64,000 bases of DNA from positions 1,674,001 to 1,738,000 of the forward strand of contig NZ_CP152376.1 of NCBI RefSeq assembly GCF_038784515.1. The letters are read 5' to 3'. The notes under the pieces are model-generated. The model ran no database searches. It saw only the letters and a program-made list of their open reading frames with translations, and had not been told where the DNA came from. This DNA is from Rhodoferax sp. GW822-FHT02A01. Its GTDB lineage: Bacteria; Pseudomonadota; Gammaproteobacteria; Burkholderiales; Burkholderiaceae_C. Positions 30,731 to 38,866 of this stretch are shown here, piece by piece. A program made the position numbers and the translations under genes. Every line of letters begins with the position of its first letter. Position 1 is the stretch's first letter.

Positions 30731-32302
30731 ATGACCGAAGCCGAAGTTCCCCTGGCCCGCCGCGGCGGCGCCCGTGCCGCCCGCCGCGCTGCACGCGCCG
30801 CTCCTTTGCCCGACAACCTGCGCCCGGTACGCCCCGGCATGGAGGGCGGCAAGTACAAGCCGCTGAGCGATGCTGACGTCCGCAAGATCCACCACGCTGC
30901 ACTGGATGCGTTGGAGTCCATCGGCTTTGCCGACGCGCCGCAAAGCGGCATAGACGCCATGGTCAAGGCCGGTGCCAAGCTCACCGACAGCGGGCGCCTA
31001 CTGTTCCCGCGCGCGCTGGTGGAAGACACCATTGCCAACGCGGCGCGCCACTTCGTGCTCTACGGCCAGGACCCCGAGTACGACATGGAGCCCTGGGGCG
31101 ACAAGGTGTATTTCGGCACCGCCGGAGCCGCGGTCAATATGGTCGATGCCCGCACCGGCGTGTACCGCGAGTCCACCACGCGCGACCTCTATGACATTGC
31201 CCGCGTGGTCGACACGCTGGAGCATCTGCATTTCTACCAGCGCTCGGTGGTGTGCCGCGACCTGCCCCTGCCCGAGGAAATGGACTTCAACACCACCTAC
31301 GCCTGTGTGTCTGGCACCACCAAGCATGTGGGCTCCAGCTGGGTGGCGCCCGAGCATCTGGAGCAGAGCCTCAAGATGCTGCACATGATTGCCGGTGGCG
31401 AAGACCAATGGCGCGCACGCCCCTTTGTCAGCCAGTCCAACTGCTTTGTGGTGCCGCCCATGAAGTTCGCCTATGACGCCTGCAAGTGTCTTGAAGTGGC
31501 CGTGCGCGGCGGCATGCCGGTGCTGCTGCTCTCGGCCGGGCAGGCCGGTGCCACGGCGCCCGCGTCACTGGCGGCCGCGCTGGTGCAGGAGACGGCGGAA
31601 TGCCTGGCGGGCCTGGTCTATGTGAACGCCATCCAGCCCAAGGCGCCGGCCATCTTCGGCACCTGGTGTTTTGTGTCGGACCTGCGCACCGGCGCCATGT
31701 CAGGCGGCAGCCCGGAGCAGGCCCTGCTGTCGGCGGCCAGCGCGCAGATCTCGCGCTTCTACGATCTCACTGGCGGCACCGCCTCGGGCATGACCGACTC
31801 CAAGCTGCCCGATGCCCAGTGCGGCATGGAGCGCGCCTACAACCACGCCCTGGTGGGCAATGCCGGCGCCAACCTGATCTACGAGTCCGCCGGCATGATG
31901 GCCAGCCTAATGGGGTTCTCGCTGGAGAGCCTGCTCATCGACAACGACCTCATAGGCGCCGTGCAGCGCACCATACGCGGCATCGAGGTGAACGACGAAT
32001 CCATCTCGCTGGAGACCATGCGCCAAGTCTGTCTGGAAGGCCCGGGCCACTACCTGGGTTCGGACCAGACCTTGCAGCTCATGCAGCGTGACTACCTCTA
32101 CCCCGCCTTAGGCGACCGCTCCAGCCCGAACCAGTGGGAAGAGAAGGGTCGGCCCTCCCTGGTGGACCGTGCCGCCGGACGACTGGAGGAGATCTTGGCC
32201 ACGCACTATCCCTCGCACATTCCCAAAGCCATTGACGATGCGATCCGTGCGCAATTCCCGGTGCGTCTGCCACGCGAAGCCATGGAGCGCGGCGGGCGCT
32301 GA
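30731..32302 (+). CDS. MttB-family trimethylamine/glycine-betaine methyltransferase
   Basis: A 523-residue MttB-family TIM-barrel protein, recognisable from the SWVAPEHLEQSLKMLH, GGSPEQALLSAASAQ and GMERAYNHALVGNAG regions. The frame has no internal UAG, so it is one of the non-pyrrolysine members, which in anaerobes demethylate glycine betaine or carnitine onto a corrinoid protein. No corrinoid protein or reactivase gene is adjacent. The N-terminus is a basic Ala/Arg stretch (residues 9-24). AGGAAA precedes ATG 30731. Its pairing with an FAD/GcvT dehydrogenase suggests it acts on betaine-like compounds, but methyl acceptor and substrate are unknown. Confidence 0.85.
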   Translation: MTEAEVPLARRGGARAARRAARAAPLPDNLRPVRPGMEGGKYKPLSDADVRKIHHAALDALESIGFADAPQSGIDAMVKAGAKLTDSGRLLFPRALVEDTIANAARHFVLYGQDPEYDMEPWGDKVYFGTAGAAVNMVDARTGVYRESTTRDLYDIARVVDTLEHLHFYQRSVVCRDLPLPEEMDFNTTYACVSGTTKHVGSSWVAPEHLEQSLKMLHMIAGGEDQWRARPFVSQSNCFVVPPMKFAYDACKCLEVAVRGGMPVLLLSAGQAGATAPASLAAALVQETAECLAGLVYVNAIQPKAPAIFGTWCFVSDLRTGAMSGGSPEQALLSAASAQISRFYDLTGGTASGMTDSKLPDAQCGMERAYNHALVGNAGANLIYESAGMMASLMGFSLESLLIDNDLIGAVQRTIRGIEVNDESISLETMRQVCLEGPGHYLGSDQTLQLMQRDYLYPALGDRSSPNQWEEKGRPSLVDRAAGRLEEILATHYPSHIPKAIDDAIRAQFPVRLPREAMERGGR

Positions 32303-32335
32303 TCGCGCGCCCACACAAGTGGTGCGTGCCTGCGG

Positions 32336-32350
32336 CCCGGTAGCGCCGGG
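32336..32350 (+). terminator. Possible terminator hairpin after MttB gene
   Basis: CCCGG-TAGCG-CCGGG forms a short strong stem 34 bases after the MttB stop. It is followed by only a mixed pyrimidine stretch (TTGCCTCCCTT), so it is a weak or Rho-assisted terminator at best. A consensus -35-like TTGACA begins at 32360, without a good -10 downstream. Confidence 0.35.
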
Positions 32351-32434
32351 TTGCCTCCCTTGACATCGCGCAGGACTGTGGCAAATTGACCGGCTGACAG
32401 ATACAGTGGCCCAAACCGGAGGAGGCGGCATTCC

Positions 32435-33655
32435 ATGGCGCAACGCAACCCCCAAGCAGGTGGATTTCTTGTCGCATACGATCCGCGCAACACCCACGCC
32501 CGTCGGGTCAGGCTGGTTGTGAATGTCTCCAGCCTGGTAATGGTTTTGCTTGGCAGCTGCTGGGCGATCTTTTTCGGTTTCGCGCATGATCGCTTCCTGC
32601 TCAGCGTTGACCTCTTGCTGGTTCTTGGCGGCGTGGCGATCGGGTTGCTGGCGCGCCAAGGCAATCTGCGGTTCGCGTCACTGCTTCTGGCGGGGCTGGT
32701 ATACGTCCTGCTGTTCCTGCTCAACGCGCTCTTTGATATTCCCAGTGCGGATGTGCCGCGCTCCCTGCACACCTATTTCCTGTTGATCGCAGTGGGCAGC
32801 TATCTGCTGTTCAGAAGGGAGAGCGCATGGGTCCGCTATGGATTTACGCTGGCATGCTTTGTGGCCTTTGTCTACTTTGCCAGCAGCAACACGCCGCTGG
32901 TTTCCGGCTACGCCCTGCCCGACAGTATTCGACGTGGCGGCACATGGGTCAACAACATCTGTGCGTTTGCCATTCTGTATCTCATCGTCCACGCCTTCAT
33001 CGGCGATGTGAATCGCATCGAGTCCTACCTGCATGAGGCGAACAATCGGTTTGTTGATCTGGTGCGTGGCATGTTCCCCAAGCCCATCGCGGAGCGGTTG
33101 TTGACCAGCGGACGCAGCTTCGCCGAGCGTCACCAGAATTGCTCCGTGCTCTTTTCCGACATCGTGAGCTTCACCCGGCTATCGGAGCAGATGGATCCGG
33201 ATCGTCTGGTCGACATGCTGTCGGCCATCTTCTCGCGCTTTGATGCCCTCGTGGAAGCCCGCGGCCTTACCAAGATCAAGACGATTGGCGACGCCTACAT
33301 GGTGGCAGCGGGAGTGCCGGAGCCAAGAGCGGACCATGCTCAGGTGCTGTTGGAACTGGGTAGGGAGATGCTTGCCGCATGCAAGGAGTTCGAGGGCATA
33401 GAGCTGCGCATCGGAATCTCTTCCGGCGAGCTGGTGGCAGGCGTCATCGGGAACTCACGGCAGGTTTATGACGTGTGGGGTGATGCAGTCAACATGGCCT
33501 CACGCATGGAGTCACATGGAATCGCAGGACAAATCCAGGTGTCGGGTTCCACGTACCAACTGGTCGGCGAACGATATGTGTTTTCGCGCAGAGAGGGTAT
33601 CTCCATCAAGGGCAAGGCGGGTCGCCATGATGTATTTGTGCTGGCGCAGAATTGA
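32435..33655 (+). CDS. Membrane-anchored class III adenylate cyclase
   Basis: 406 residues. Six hydrophobic segments (about 28-185), a short helical linker (195-225) and a class III cyclase domain (about 232-400). The metal Asps D242 (FSDIVSFT) and D286 (TIGDAYM) are present, as are the transition-state residues N353 and R357. K282 and D346 at the base-recognition positions point to ATP rather than GTP. It makes cAMP in response to an unknown membrane signal. GGAGGAGG is nine bases before the ATG. It stands alone, separated from its neighbours by over 100 bases. Confidence 0.93.
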   Translation: MAQRNPQAGGFLVAYDPRNTHARRVRLVVNVSSLVMVLLGSCWAIFFGFAHDRFLLSVDLLLVLGGVAIGLLARQGNLRFASLLLAGLVYVLLFLLNALFDIPSADVPRSLHTYFLLIAVGSYLLFRRESAWVRYGFTLACFVAFVYFASSNTPLVSGYALPDSIRRGGTWVNNICAFAILYLIVHAFIGDVNRIESYLHEANNRFVDLVRGMFPKPIAERLLTSGRSFAERHQNCSVLFSDIVSFTRLSEQMDPDRLVDMLSAIFSRFDALVEARGLTKIKTIGDAYMVAAGVPEPRADHAQVLLELGREMLAACKEFEGIELRIGISSGELVAGVIGNSRQVYDVWGDAVNMASRMESHGIAGQIQVSGSTYQLVGERYVFSRREGISIKGKAGRHDVFVLAQN

Positions 33656-33772
33656 TCGGTTCCGCAATCAGCATCACCTTGGCGTTTGTGGCAATCGCGC
33701 CAATTGCGCTTCACGGTCAACGATACAGTGCCGTTCCGAGTTAAACAGGCAATACACAAAAAGGAGAAAGAC

Positions 33773-34168
33773 ATGAAGAAACAATGTGCGCTGGTGATTG
33801 GCATATTTGCCACCTTCAGCATATTTGCTGAAACAAGCGTTGGGGTCTCCATCGGAATCAACCAGCCCGGTGTGTATGGTCAGATCGACATCGGAAATTT
33901 CCCGCCACCCCGGGTAATCAATCAACAACCCATCGTGATCATTCAGTCCCCTGTGAGGGAGCCTGTGTATCTGTACGTACCTCCAGGACATCAAAAGCAC
34001 TGGGAAAAGCACTGCCACGAATACAACGCTTGCGGGCGCCCTGTGTACTTTGTGCGTGAAGACTGGGTAAGAGAGCGTTACGAGGAACACCGGCACGATG
34101 AGGGCCGTGATGGCGACCATGGGCGAGACCATGGCGACCACAAGAAGCGTAAACACGAAGACGATTGA
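33773..34168 (+). CDS. Small secreted protein with His/Asp-rich tail
   Basis: A 131-residue protein. A signal peptide (MKKQCALVIGIFATFSIFAE) is followed by a Pro/Ile-rich stretch beginning VGVSIGINQPGVYG, a conserved-looking core YLYVPPGHQKHWEKHC with a second Cys (NACGRPVYFV), and a charged tail of His, Asp, Arg and Lys repeats. AAGGAGAAAG precedes ATG 33773. Similar proteins of unknown function are common in Burkholderiales. The two cysteines could form a periplasmic disulphide and the tail could bind metal, but neither is shown. Confidence 0.8.
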   Translation: MKKQCALVIGIFATFSIFAETSVGVSIGINQPGVYGQIDIGNFPPPRVINQQPIVIIQSPVREPVYLYVPPGHQKHWEKHCHEYNACGRPVYFVREDWVRERYEEHRHDEGRDGDHGRDHGDHKKRKHEDD

Positions 34169-34227
34169 TGTGATTGTTCGGCAGGTGTTGCCTTACGGGC
34201 AGACAAGCAAGTGGGAACCTGCTGAAT

Positions 34228-35256
34228 TCACGCCAGGTTGGGTGCGCCACTACAGGCAATCTGTTTCTTGATGAAAGACCAAGCAAGGCGCGAGGCATCC
34301 GGGCCCAGCGGATCACTGTAGGGCTGACCCGCCGCTCCACCGCTCCAGGCGTGGCCCAATCCATGGACCATGCAGAGTGTCGCTACCTGGCGTTCCCCGG
34401 CGTAGTAGTCCGTGATATCGGCAGCAAACCGTTTGCCACGCCGCACCGCGTGTACCCGGCCAGGCAGCGCGCCTTCCCAGTCGGCCCAAATTTGCGCAGA
34501 CTGTGTTCCGTTGATGGATGCCACGATGGAGTCGCCACTGCCTTGAATGACCAGCAGGGCGGGCAAATGCTGGTCGGCATTCGTTCGGGTGAGTGCAACA
34601 GCCTTCGCACGTCCACCCATCGCTCTCAAGGCCGTTGCGTAGGAACTCGCCTGGCCTGGCGCAATGCCGCTGTGCATGACAACCGCCAGAAAGCGTCCGG
34701 GAAGACGAAGTGCCAGCAAACTTGCCAAGCCTGCACCAGCGGACATTCCCACCAGTGCCACCTTATGGCGATCGGCAGGCTGCGACGCGCAGACATGCTC
34801 AATGGCAGCAGCGATGGAGTCAGCCTCGCGTTGTGCGCGGCCGGTACGTGTCTCGTACCAATTCCAGCAGCTCTGCAAATTGGAGAGCCGGTCTTGTTGT
34901 GGATAGAGAACCATGAAGCGCTCTGACGATGCAAGGCGATTCATTCGGGTGCTCGCTGCCAGGGATTGTGCGTCTTGCATGCAGCCATGCAGCATCGCGA
35001 CCAAGGGCAGGCTCTCGCCGCGCCCCATGTTCGGTGGCTTGAACAACAGGTAGCGGCGTCCCTGATGCACACCGGATGCCATACCCTTGGCCGCGCTCGA
35101 GAGCTTTGCCCGGGTGGGTGTCTTGGCGGTTTTGGCAACACGCAAGGGCGTGGCACGCTTGCCGGCCTTGCCGGCCTTGGCGCCTTGCGGTCTCTTTGCT
35201 GTTTTCAAAGCCAGCTTTATGGCTCTGGCGCCGGTGCGCAGCGCCAGACGCGTCAT
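34228..35256 (-). CDS. PHB depolymerase-family esterase (LpqC-like)
   Basis: About 342 residues. An esterase_PHB domain (about 55-330) shows the oxyanion motif MLHGCMQDAQS, nucleophile elbow GMSAGAG, catalytic-type Asp region QGSGDSIV and His in HGLGHAWSGG. In front lies a Lys/Ala/Arg-rich low-complexity segment (about 12-50) unusual for a secreted esterase and without a signal peptide. ATG 35256 lacks a clear ribosome site; a TTG at 35289 would add 11 residues (LNQLLQR...) and may be the real start. It may hydrolyse short polyhydroxyalkanoate or other esters; the substrate is unproven. Confidence 0.83.
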   Translation of the reverse strand: MTRLALRTGARAIKLALKTAKRPQGAKAGKAGKRATPLRVAKTAKTPTRAKLSSAAKGMASGVHQGRRYLLFKPPNMGRGESLPLVAMLHGCMQDAQSLAASTRMNRLASSERFMVLYPQQDRLSNLQSCWNWYETRTGRAQREADSIAAAIEHVCASQPADRHKVALVGMSAGAGLASLLALRLPGRFLAVVMHSGIAPGQASSYATALRAMGGRAKAVALTRTNADQHLPALLVIQGSGDSIVASINGTQSAQIWADWEGALPGRVHAVRRGKRFAADITDYYAGERQVATLCMVHGLGHAWSGGAAGQPYSDPLGPDASRLAWSFIKKQIACSGAPNLA

Positions 35257-35537
35257 GGCCTTGAGCGATCGCTGGAGTAATTGATTCAAAATTGTGGGGT
35301 GAAGTAGTGTGGCAGATTGGGTTGCCGCGGACAGGGGTACAAGGGATCTGGCGTGGACAGCAGCGTGCAATCGATGGTGCCTAGTGTGCTGCCTGTGGCG
35401 CAATGCGTTTGTTGGATGGCGCACAGTCCAGGAGGATGGCACTCCGCCGAATCTTACGGATATATGGTGTGTCTGATCAGTCTCATCTTTGAAGGAACCA
35501 GGACCACGCAAATCCGGAAAGCGCAGGGTCTGCAGAT

Positions 35538-35882
35538 ATGGGCAACAATCCGGACATGAGCCTGCCCAAACCTTATCTAAGTGAGTCGGAAGCGCCAGCG
35601 CGCGTCGAAGTGGATGCGCTAGCGGGCCTGACCCTGCTCGAATTTGGTACCGATTGGTGCGGCTATTGCCGTGCCGCCCAGCCTGCAATTGTCGACGTGC
35701 TTTCGCAGCATCCGCAGTGGCGTCACATCAAGGTGGAAGACGGTCCTGGTCGGGCACTGGGCCGCAGCTACCGCGTCAGGCTCTGGCCTACACTGGTGCT
35801 GCTGCGTGACGGGCAGGAAGTCGCGCGCATGGTGCGCCCCACACAGGCGGCAGATATCTCGGCTGCACTGGATAACGTGTAG
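35538..35882 (+). CDS. Thioredoxin-like protein
   Basis: A 114-residue single thioredoxin domain with active site WCGYC (around residue 40), instead of the usual WCGPC, and the cis-Pro region LWPTLVLLRDG. There is no signal peptide, so it is cytoplasmic. AGGG lies nine bases before ATG 35538; ATG 35556 is an alternative start giving 108 residues. The Tyr in the CxxC loop suggests a redox potential different from housekeeping thioredoxin. No partner is evident in the neighbourhood. Confidence 0.85.
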   Translation: MGNNPDMSLPKPYLSESEAPARVEVDALAGLTLLEFGTDWCGYCRAAQPAIVDVLSQHPQWRHIKVEDGPGRALGRSYRVRLWPTLVLLRDGQEVARMVRPTQAADISAALDNV

Positions 35883-35906
35883 GGGCTTTCTACGGGCTGC
35901 AGAGGC

Positions 35907-36089
35907 CTATCGGTTTTGACGCCAGTCATCCTGTCGACCACCGTCGCGCGGCTCGGAGTGATAGCCATAGTGCTCATGGTCATGCCGGTCATGGTCGCCC
36001 CACCATAGCGGGCGTACCACGCATCCACTCAACGTGGTGATCAACATCACTGCAGCACCCACACCGACCAATCGACGAAAAAAGCTCAC
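35907..36089 (-). CDS. Small lipoprotein with His/Asp-rich tail
   Basis: A 60-residue protein starting at GTG 36089, with AAGGAG exactly six bases upstream; an ATG at 36113 is in frame but lies upstream of this site. A hydrophobic segment leads to lipobox LSGC (about Cys23), then WWGDHDRHDHEHYGYH, dense in His and Asp, as in many metal-binding tails. It follows the anti-sigma gene on the same strand by about 100 bases. Function unknown. Confidence 0.7.
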   Translation of the reverse strand: MSFFRRLVGVGAAVMLITTLSGCVVRPLWWGDHDRHDHEHYGYHSEPRDGGRQDDWRQNR

Positions 36090-36191
36090 TCTGTACTCCT
36101 TGGCGGAATGCATCCACCTGAGTATGTAACGCTGGGTGTGGTGTGTGGCCGACCGCGGACACGTAACGGGAGGTAAAGGCGTACAGCGCAG

Positions 36192-36938
36192 TTACCTGTT
36201 TTCGGTGGGTGGCACGGAGTTGACCTTTGCCAGCCAAGCGGATTCAAACCGCTTCAATTCGCTGACGTCGGCATCGGTGATGGTCCAGATTTGCATGACG
36301 CCATCGCTCCAGTGCGCGATATGGAACCCTCTTCTTTGCGTTGTCTGCGAAGGCACGGCCTGCTCCACAGGAAGCACATAAGCCGAAATAATGTGCTTGC
36401 GCAATTGGTACGCAAGGACAGCGGTGTCGTGCCCTTGCACCCGATCAATGCGTCCGCCCAACAGATCAAACCCCGCGTCGTGCAGGTCCGGAACTTCTGG
36501 CGCGTAATCGAGCTTGCCCTGGAACCAGGGCTTGACCGTATGGCGATCACTGGAGCCCACCTGGAACAAGGGGCCGGGGCCCAAGGAGCGCACATGCAGA
36601 CCCAGCAGATCCCCCACCATGTTGTTCGATGTGTTGTTGTGAACTATCCAGTGTGGATAGTTCACAACCAAGGCCAGCGTCAGCAGCACGCCAGTGACAA
36701 AGGCAAGCGCCAGTTGGGTCAGCTGCCTGACACCGTAACCACCGGGCGCATTGAAACCAGACAGGCCAAGCCATGCGCCCCATGGCTGCCATGCATCGGA
36801 AGGGTGGGCAGATTCCGGCTCCGGGGTTGCGGCAGCATGCAATGTGATCTGGGTGCGCACGGCAGCCTTCAGGCGTTCGCTTGCCTTGTGGCGATTGGCA
36901 TGGCCTTTGATCAGTGCTGAGAGTTCTTCGTCGTTCAT
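36192..36938 (-). CDS. Membrane anti-sigma factor
   Basis: 248 residues. A cytoplasmic N-terminus (MNDEELSALIKGHANRHKAS, zinc-finger-like spacing absent) leads to one membrane helix (about 74-93) and a C-terminal periplasmic domain ending in HWSDGVMQIWTITDADVSEL. Position directly after the ECF sigma gene (seven bases) and topology identify it as the cognate regulator. Released sigma would respond to a periplasmic signal. No HxxxCxxC zinc motif is visible, so it is not a ZAS-type anti-sigma. Confidence 0.85.
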   Translation of the reverse strand: MNDEELSALIKGHANRHKASERLKAAVRTQITLHAAATPEPESAHPSDAWQPWGAWLGLSGFNAPGGYGVRQLTQLALAFVTGVLLTLALVVNYPHWIVHNNTSNNMVGDLLGLHVRSLGPGPLFQVGSSDRHTVKPWFQGKLDYAPEVPDLHDAGFDLLGGRIDRVQGHDTAVLAYQLRKHIISAYVLPVEQAVPSQTTQRRGFHIAHWSDGVMQIWTITDADVSELKRFESAWLAKVNSVPPTENR

Positions 36939-36945
36939 AGGTTGC

Positions 36946-37476
36946 TCACTCGCGAGCGCCTGAGAGAGTCAGTAGCTCACGCATGCGTGCGCGGGCTCGT
37001 GACAGGCGTGACATGACAGTCCCCACGGGGATGGAAGCGATCCTGGCAATCTGCTCATACTCCAGACCTTCCAGCTCTCGCAGAACCAGGACTTCGCGCA
37101 AGGCTGGAACCAAGGCGCTGAGTGCGGCATTGATGTGCTGCCGCTGGTAGCTTTGATGGAGCGCAACACTCGGCTCGTCCTGGGTCAGCCCTGCGGTGTA
37201 CTGGAGTTCTTCCAGCGCACTTTCGTCCTGCCCTGACACTTCCCTCCAGTCCTTGCGTTCGTTCAGGTGGGTGAAACATACGTTTCGCACAATGCCCAGA
37301 AACCATGCGCGTGCATCATCGCCTTTGAGTTTGTCAAAGTACTTCATCGCTCTGAGCACCGCCTCCTGCACCGCATCTTCCGCGTTGGCATCGTTGCGCA
37401 GCAGCCAGCGCGCCAGGTTGAAGCCGCTGTCCAGCAGAGGCAGGATGGTGGCTTCAAAGTTGCGCGCCAGTTTCAC
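36946..37476 (-). CDS. ECF-family RNA polymerase sigma factor
   Basis: 176 residues with region 2 (DAEDAVQEAVLRAMKYFDKLKGDDARAWFLGIVRNVC; cited for its position near residues 30-67) and region 4 (ALREVLVLRELEGLEYEQIA...GTVMSRLSRARARM). No region 1.1 or 3, as usual for ECF factors. The start is GTG at 37476, six bases after the cupredoxin stop, implying coupling. It sits in an operon with a metallophosphoesterase, a CuA-like protein and its anti-sigma factor. Confidence 0.93.
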   Translation of the reverse strand: MKLARNFEATILPLLDSGFNLARWLLRNDANAEDAVQEAVLRAMKYFDKLKGDDARAWFLGIVRNVCFTHLNERKDWREVSGQDESALEELQYTAGLTQDEPSVALHQSYQRQHINAALSALVPALREVLVLRELEGLEYEQIARIASIPVGTVMSRLSRARARMRELLTLSGARE

Positions 37477-37482
37477 TGCAGT

Positions 37483-37866
37483 TCAATCCGTGACGTTGAA
37501 ATAACCATGCATTTCCTCGTGACCGTCTCCGCAGAAGTTGTCACACAAAAAGTCTATGCGCCCCAGCTGTGTGGGTGTCAGACGTATGGGGGTGACCATG
37601 CCCGGCAACAGGTCAGAGCGTATCCCCATATCGGGAACATGGAAACCATGGATGAAGTCCAGGGAGCGGAGCAGCAGCAAGACGGGTTGATTCAGCTTCA
37701 GCTCAATCACCGAAGGGGTGAACTTGAACCTTTGGGCCACGACCTCTATCTCGCGCACCGATTGTGCATGGGCTGCGCGCCACGCCGTGAGTCCCGAGAC
37801 GGCGCCGACCGCACCGACCGCCATGCCGGCAACGGCACGCCGGCGATTCCACAAGTTCACGCTCAT
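37483..37866 (-). CDS. CuA-like cupredoxin, exported
   Basis: 127 residues. An N-terminal signal with arginines (NRRRAVAG), a hydrophobic stretch and an AHAQ cleavage region (about 34), then a cytochrome-oxidase-subunit-II-like cupredoxin. All the dinuclear CuA ligands are visible: H73 in FIHGFH, C108 and C112, H116 and M119 in CDNFCGDGHEEM. It has no membrane hairpin and no other oxidase subunits, so it is a stand-alone periplasmic copper protein, possibly a nitrous-oxide-reductase- or copper-sensing-like electron carrier. It overlaps the metallophosphoesterase gene by four bases. Confidence 0.85.
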   Translation of the reverse strand: MSVNLWNRRRAVAGMAVGAVGAVSGLTAWRAAHAQSVREIEVVAQRFKFTPSVIELKLNQPVLLLLRSLDFIHGFHVPDMGIRSDLLPGMVTPIRLTPTQLGRIDFLCDNFCGDGHEEMHGYFNVTD

Positions 37867-38753
37867 CCCTGCACCACCGGATATTCCATCAGGTCGTAGC
37901 TCTGTGCGCGAGACGCCACATGCAATTCCCGAAAACCCAGTCCCTTGTATGGTGCGGCCGGATCCCATGGCAAGGGCGTGCGCTCCAGTTGCGAACCCGG
38001 AGCCGGCAAGGCAAATATCAATGATTTGGCCGAATGGTGGGCAATGTGCCCTGTCATCTGGTGATGTTCCTGATGGATGTGGCCATAGAAGACCGTGACA
38101 TTCTCGAAGGGCATGAGCATTGCGATGGCCTGAGCGCCGTCACGTGTGGCCCAGTCCCATTTGGGCACCAGGTCAAACAGAGGTCTGTGGGTGAGGACCA
38201 CGATGGGAGTCGAAGGAGCAAGCCTGGCCAAATCCGCCTGCAACCAGGCCAACTGTTCGTCGCCGATCTTGCTGCCCGGATCCGACACGTTGTCGAGCAC
38301 AATAAAGTGCAATCCGTGCCGGTCGAATGTGTAGTGGGTGGGGCCAAACAGTTCCTGGTAAGCCGCACCGCGGTCAATCCCGGCGTCATGCTCGCCAGGC
38401 ATGAAGTACACCGTCTGCACCTTGAGTCCTGCCACGATGGACTTGAACTCCTTCATCCGACGCCTGCGCTCCTCCGGGCTATCGGTGGTGTGGGTCAGGT
38501 CGCCCGTGAAGACGATGAACTCCGGCGGAATGTCCAGCGCATTGACGGCGGAGACGGCCTTGTGCAGTGTGCCACTGGCATCTGGATTGGGCTTGCCCTG
38601 AAAGCCCCAGTGAATGTCGGACAGCTGGACAAAGTAGAAGTCTGACGGCGATGCCGCCGAGGCGTAAGGGTCTGCTGCGCAGCCGGCCAAAGCCGAGAGA
38701 AATACGGCACCGCCTCCGGCGGCGGACAGGTTGAGAAAATCTCGACGTTGCAT
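37863..38753 (-). CDS. Exported metallophosphoesterase
   Basis: 296 residues. A Tat motif RRDFLNL at the very N-terminus and a lipobox-like LAGC (Cys25) place it in the periplasm. The calcineurin-like motifs are SDIHWG, TGDLTH, GEHD (GNHD in most relatives), a THRP and a GHIHQEHH. All probable metal ligands except the canonical Asn are kept. It heads the operon with the cupredoxin and the ECF sigma pair. The physiological phosphoester is unknown. Confidence 0.87.
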   Translation of the reverse strand: MQRRDFLNLSAAGGGAVFLSALAGCAADPYASAASPSDFYFVQLSDIHWGFQGKPNPDASGTLHKAVSAVNALDIPPEFIVFTGDLTHTTDSPEERRRRMKEFKSIVAGLKVQTVYFMPGEHDAGIDRGAAYQELFGPTHYTFDRHGLHFIVLDNVSDPGSKIGDEQLAWLQADLARLAPSTPIVVLTHRPLFDLVPKWDWATRDGAQAIAMLMPFENVTVFYGHIHQEHHQMTGHIAHHSAKSLIFALPAPGSQLERTPLPWDPAAPYKGLGFRELHVASRAQSYDLMEYPVVQG

Positions 38754-38782
38754 GGTGGCTTCCCGTGTAGTGTGTTCACATG

Positions 38783-38811
38783 CAATACCGAAGCCGACGG
38801 CAATTTATTCC
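38783..38811 (-). promoter_or_regulatory. Candidate ECF-type promoter of the sigma operon
   Basis: On the minus strand, GGAATAAATT (38811-38802) resembles GGAA-type ECF -35 elements, and GTATTG (38788-38783) lies 16 bases after GGAATAA. It sits about 30 bases upstream of the first gene of the operon. Autoregulation by the encoded sigma factor is a natural guess. It rests on a single site with no second copy seen. Confidence 0.35.
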
Positions 38812-38866
38812 ATTGCAGGTGGAAATTTTTCCGACCATCCTGACGGAACTTCTTTGACGGTTTGTG

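Noticed and set aside
30731..32302. Possible pyrrolysine (UAG) readthrough in the MttB-family gene
   Set aside because: The frame runs without any internal stop, so this is a non-pyrrolysine member.
32360..32390. TTGACA as a sigma-70 promoter for the adenylate cyclase
   Set aside because: The -35 is perfect but no acceptable -10 exists at 16-18 bases; kept only as a remark.
34174..34926. Plus-strand open frame over the esterase gene
   Set aside because: The minus strand encodes a clear esterase with a GxSxG elbow; the plus frame shows no family features.
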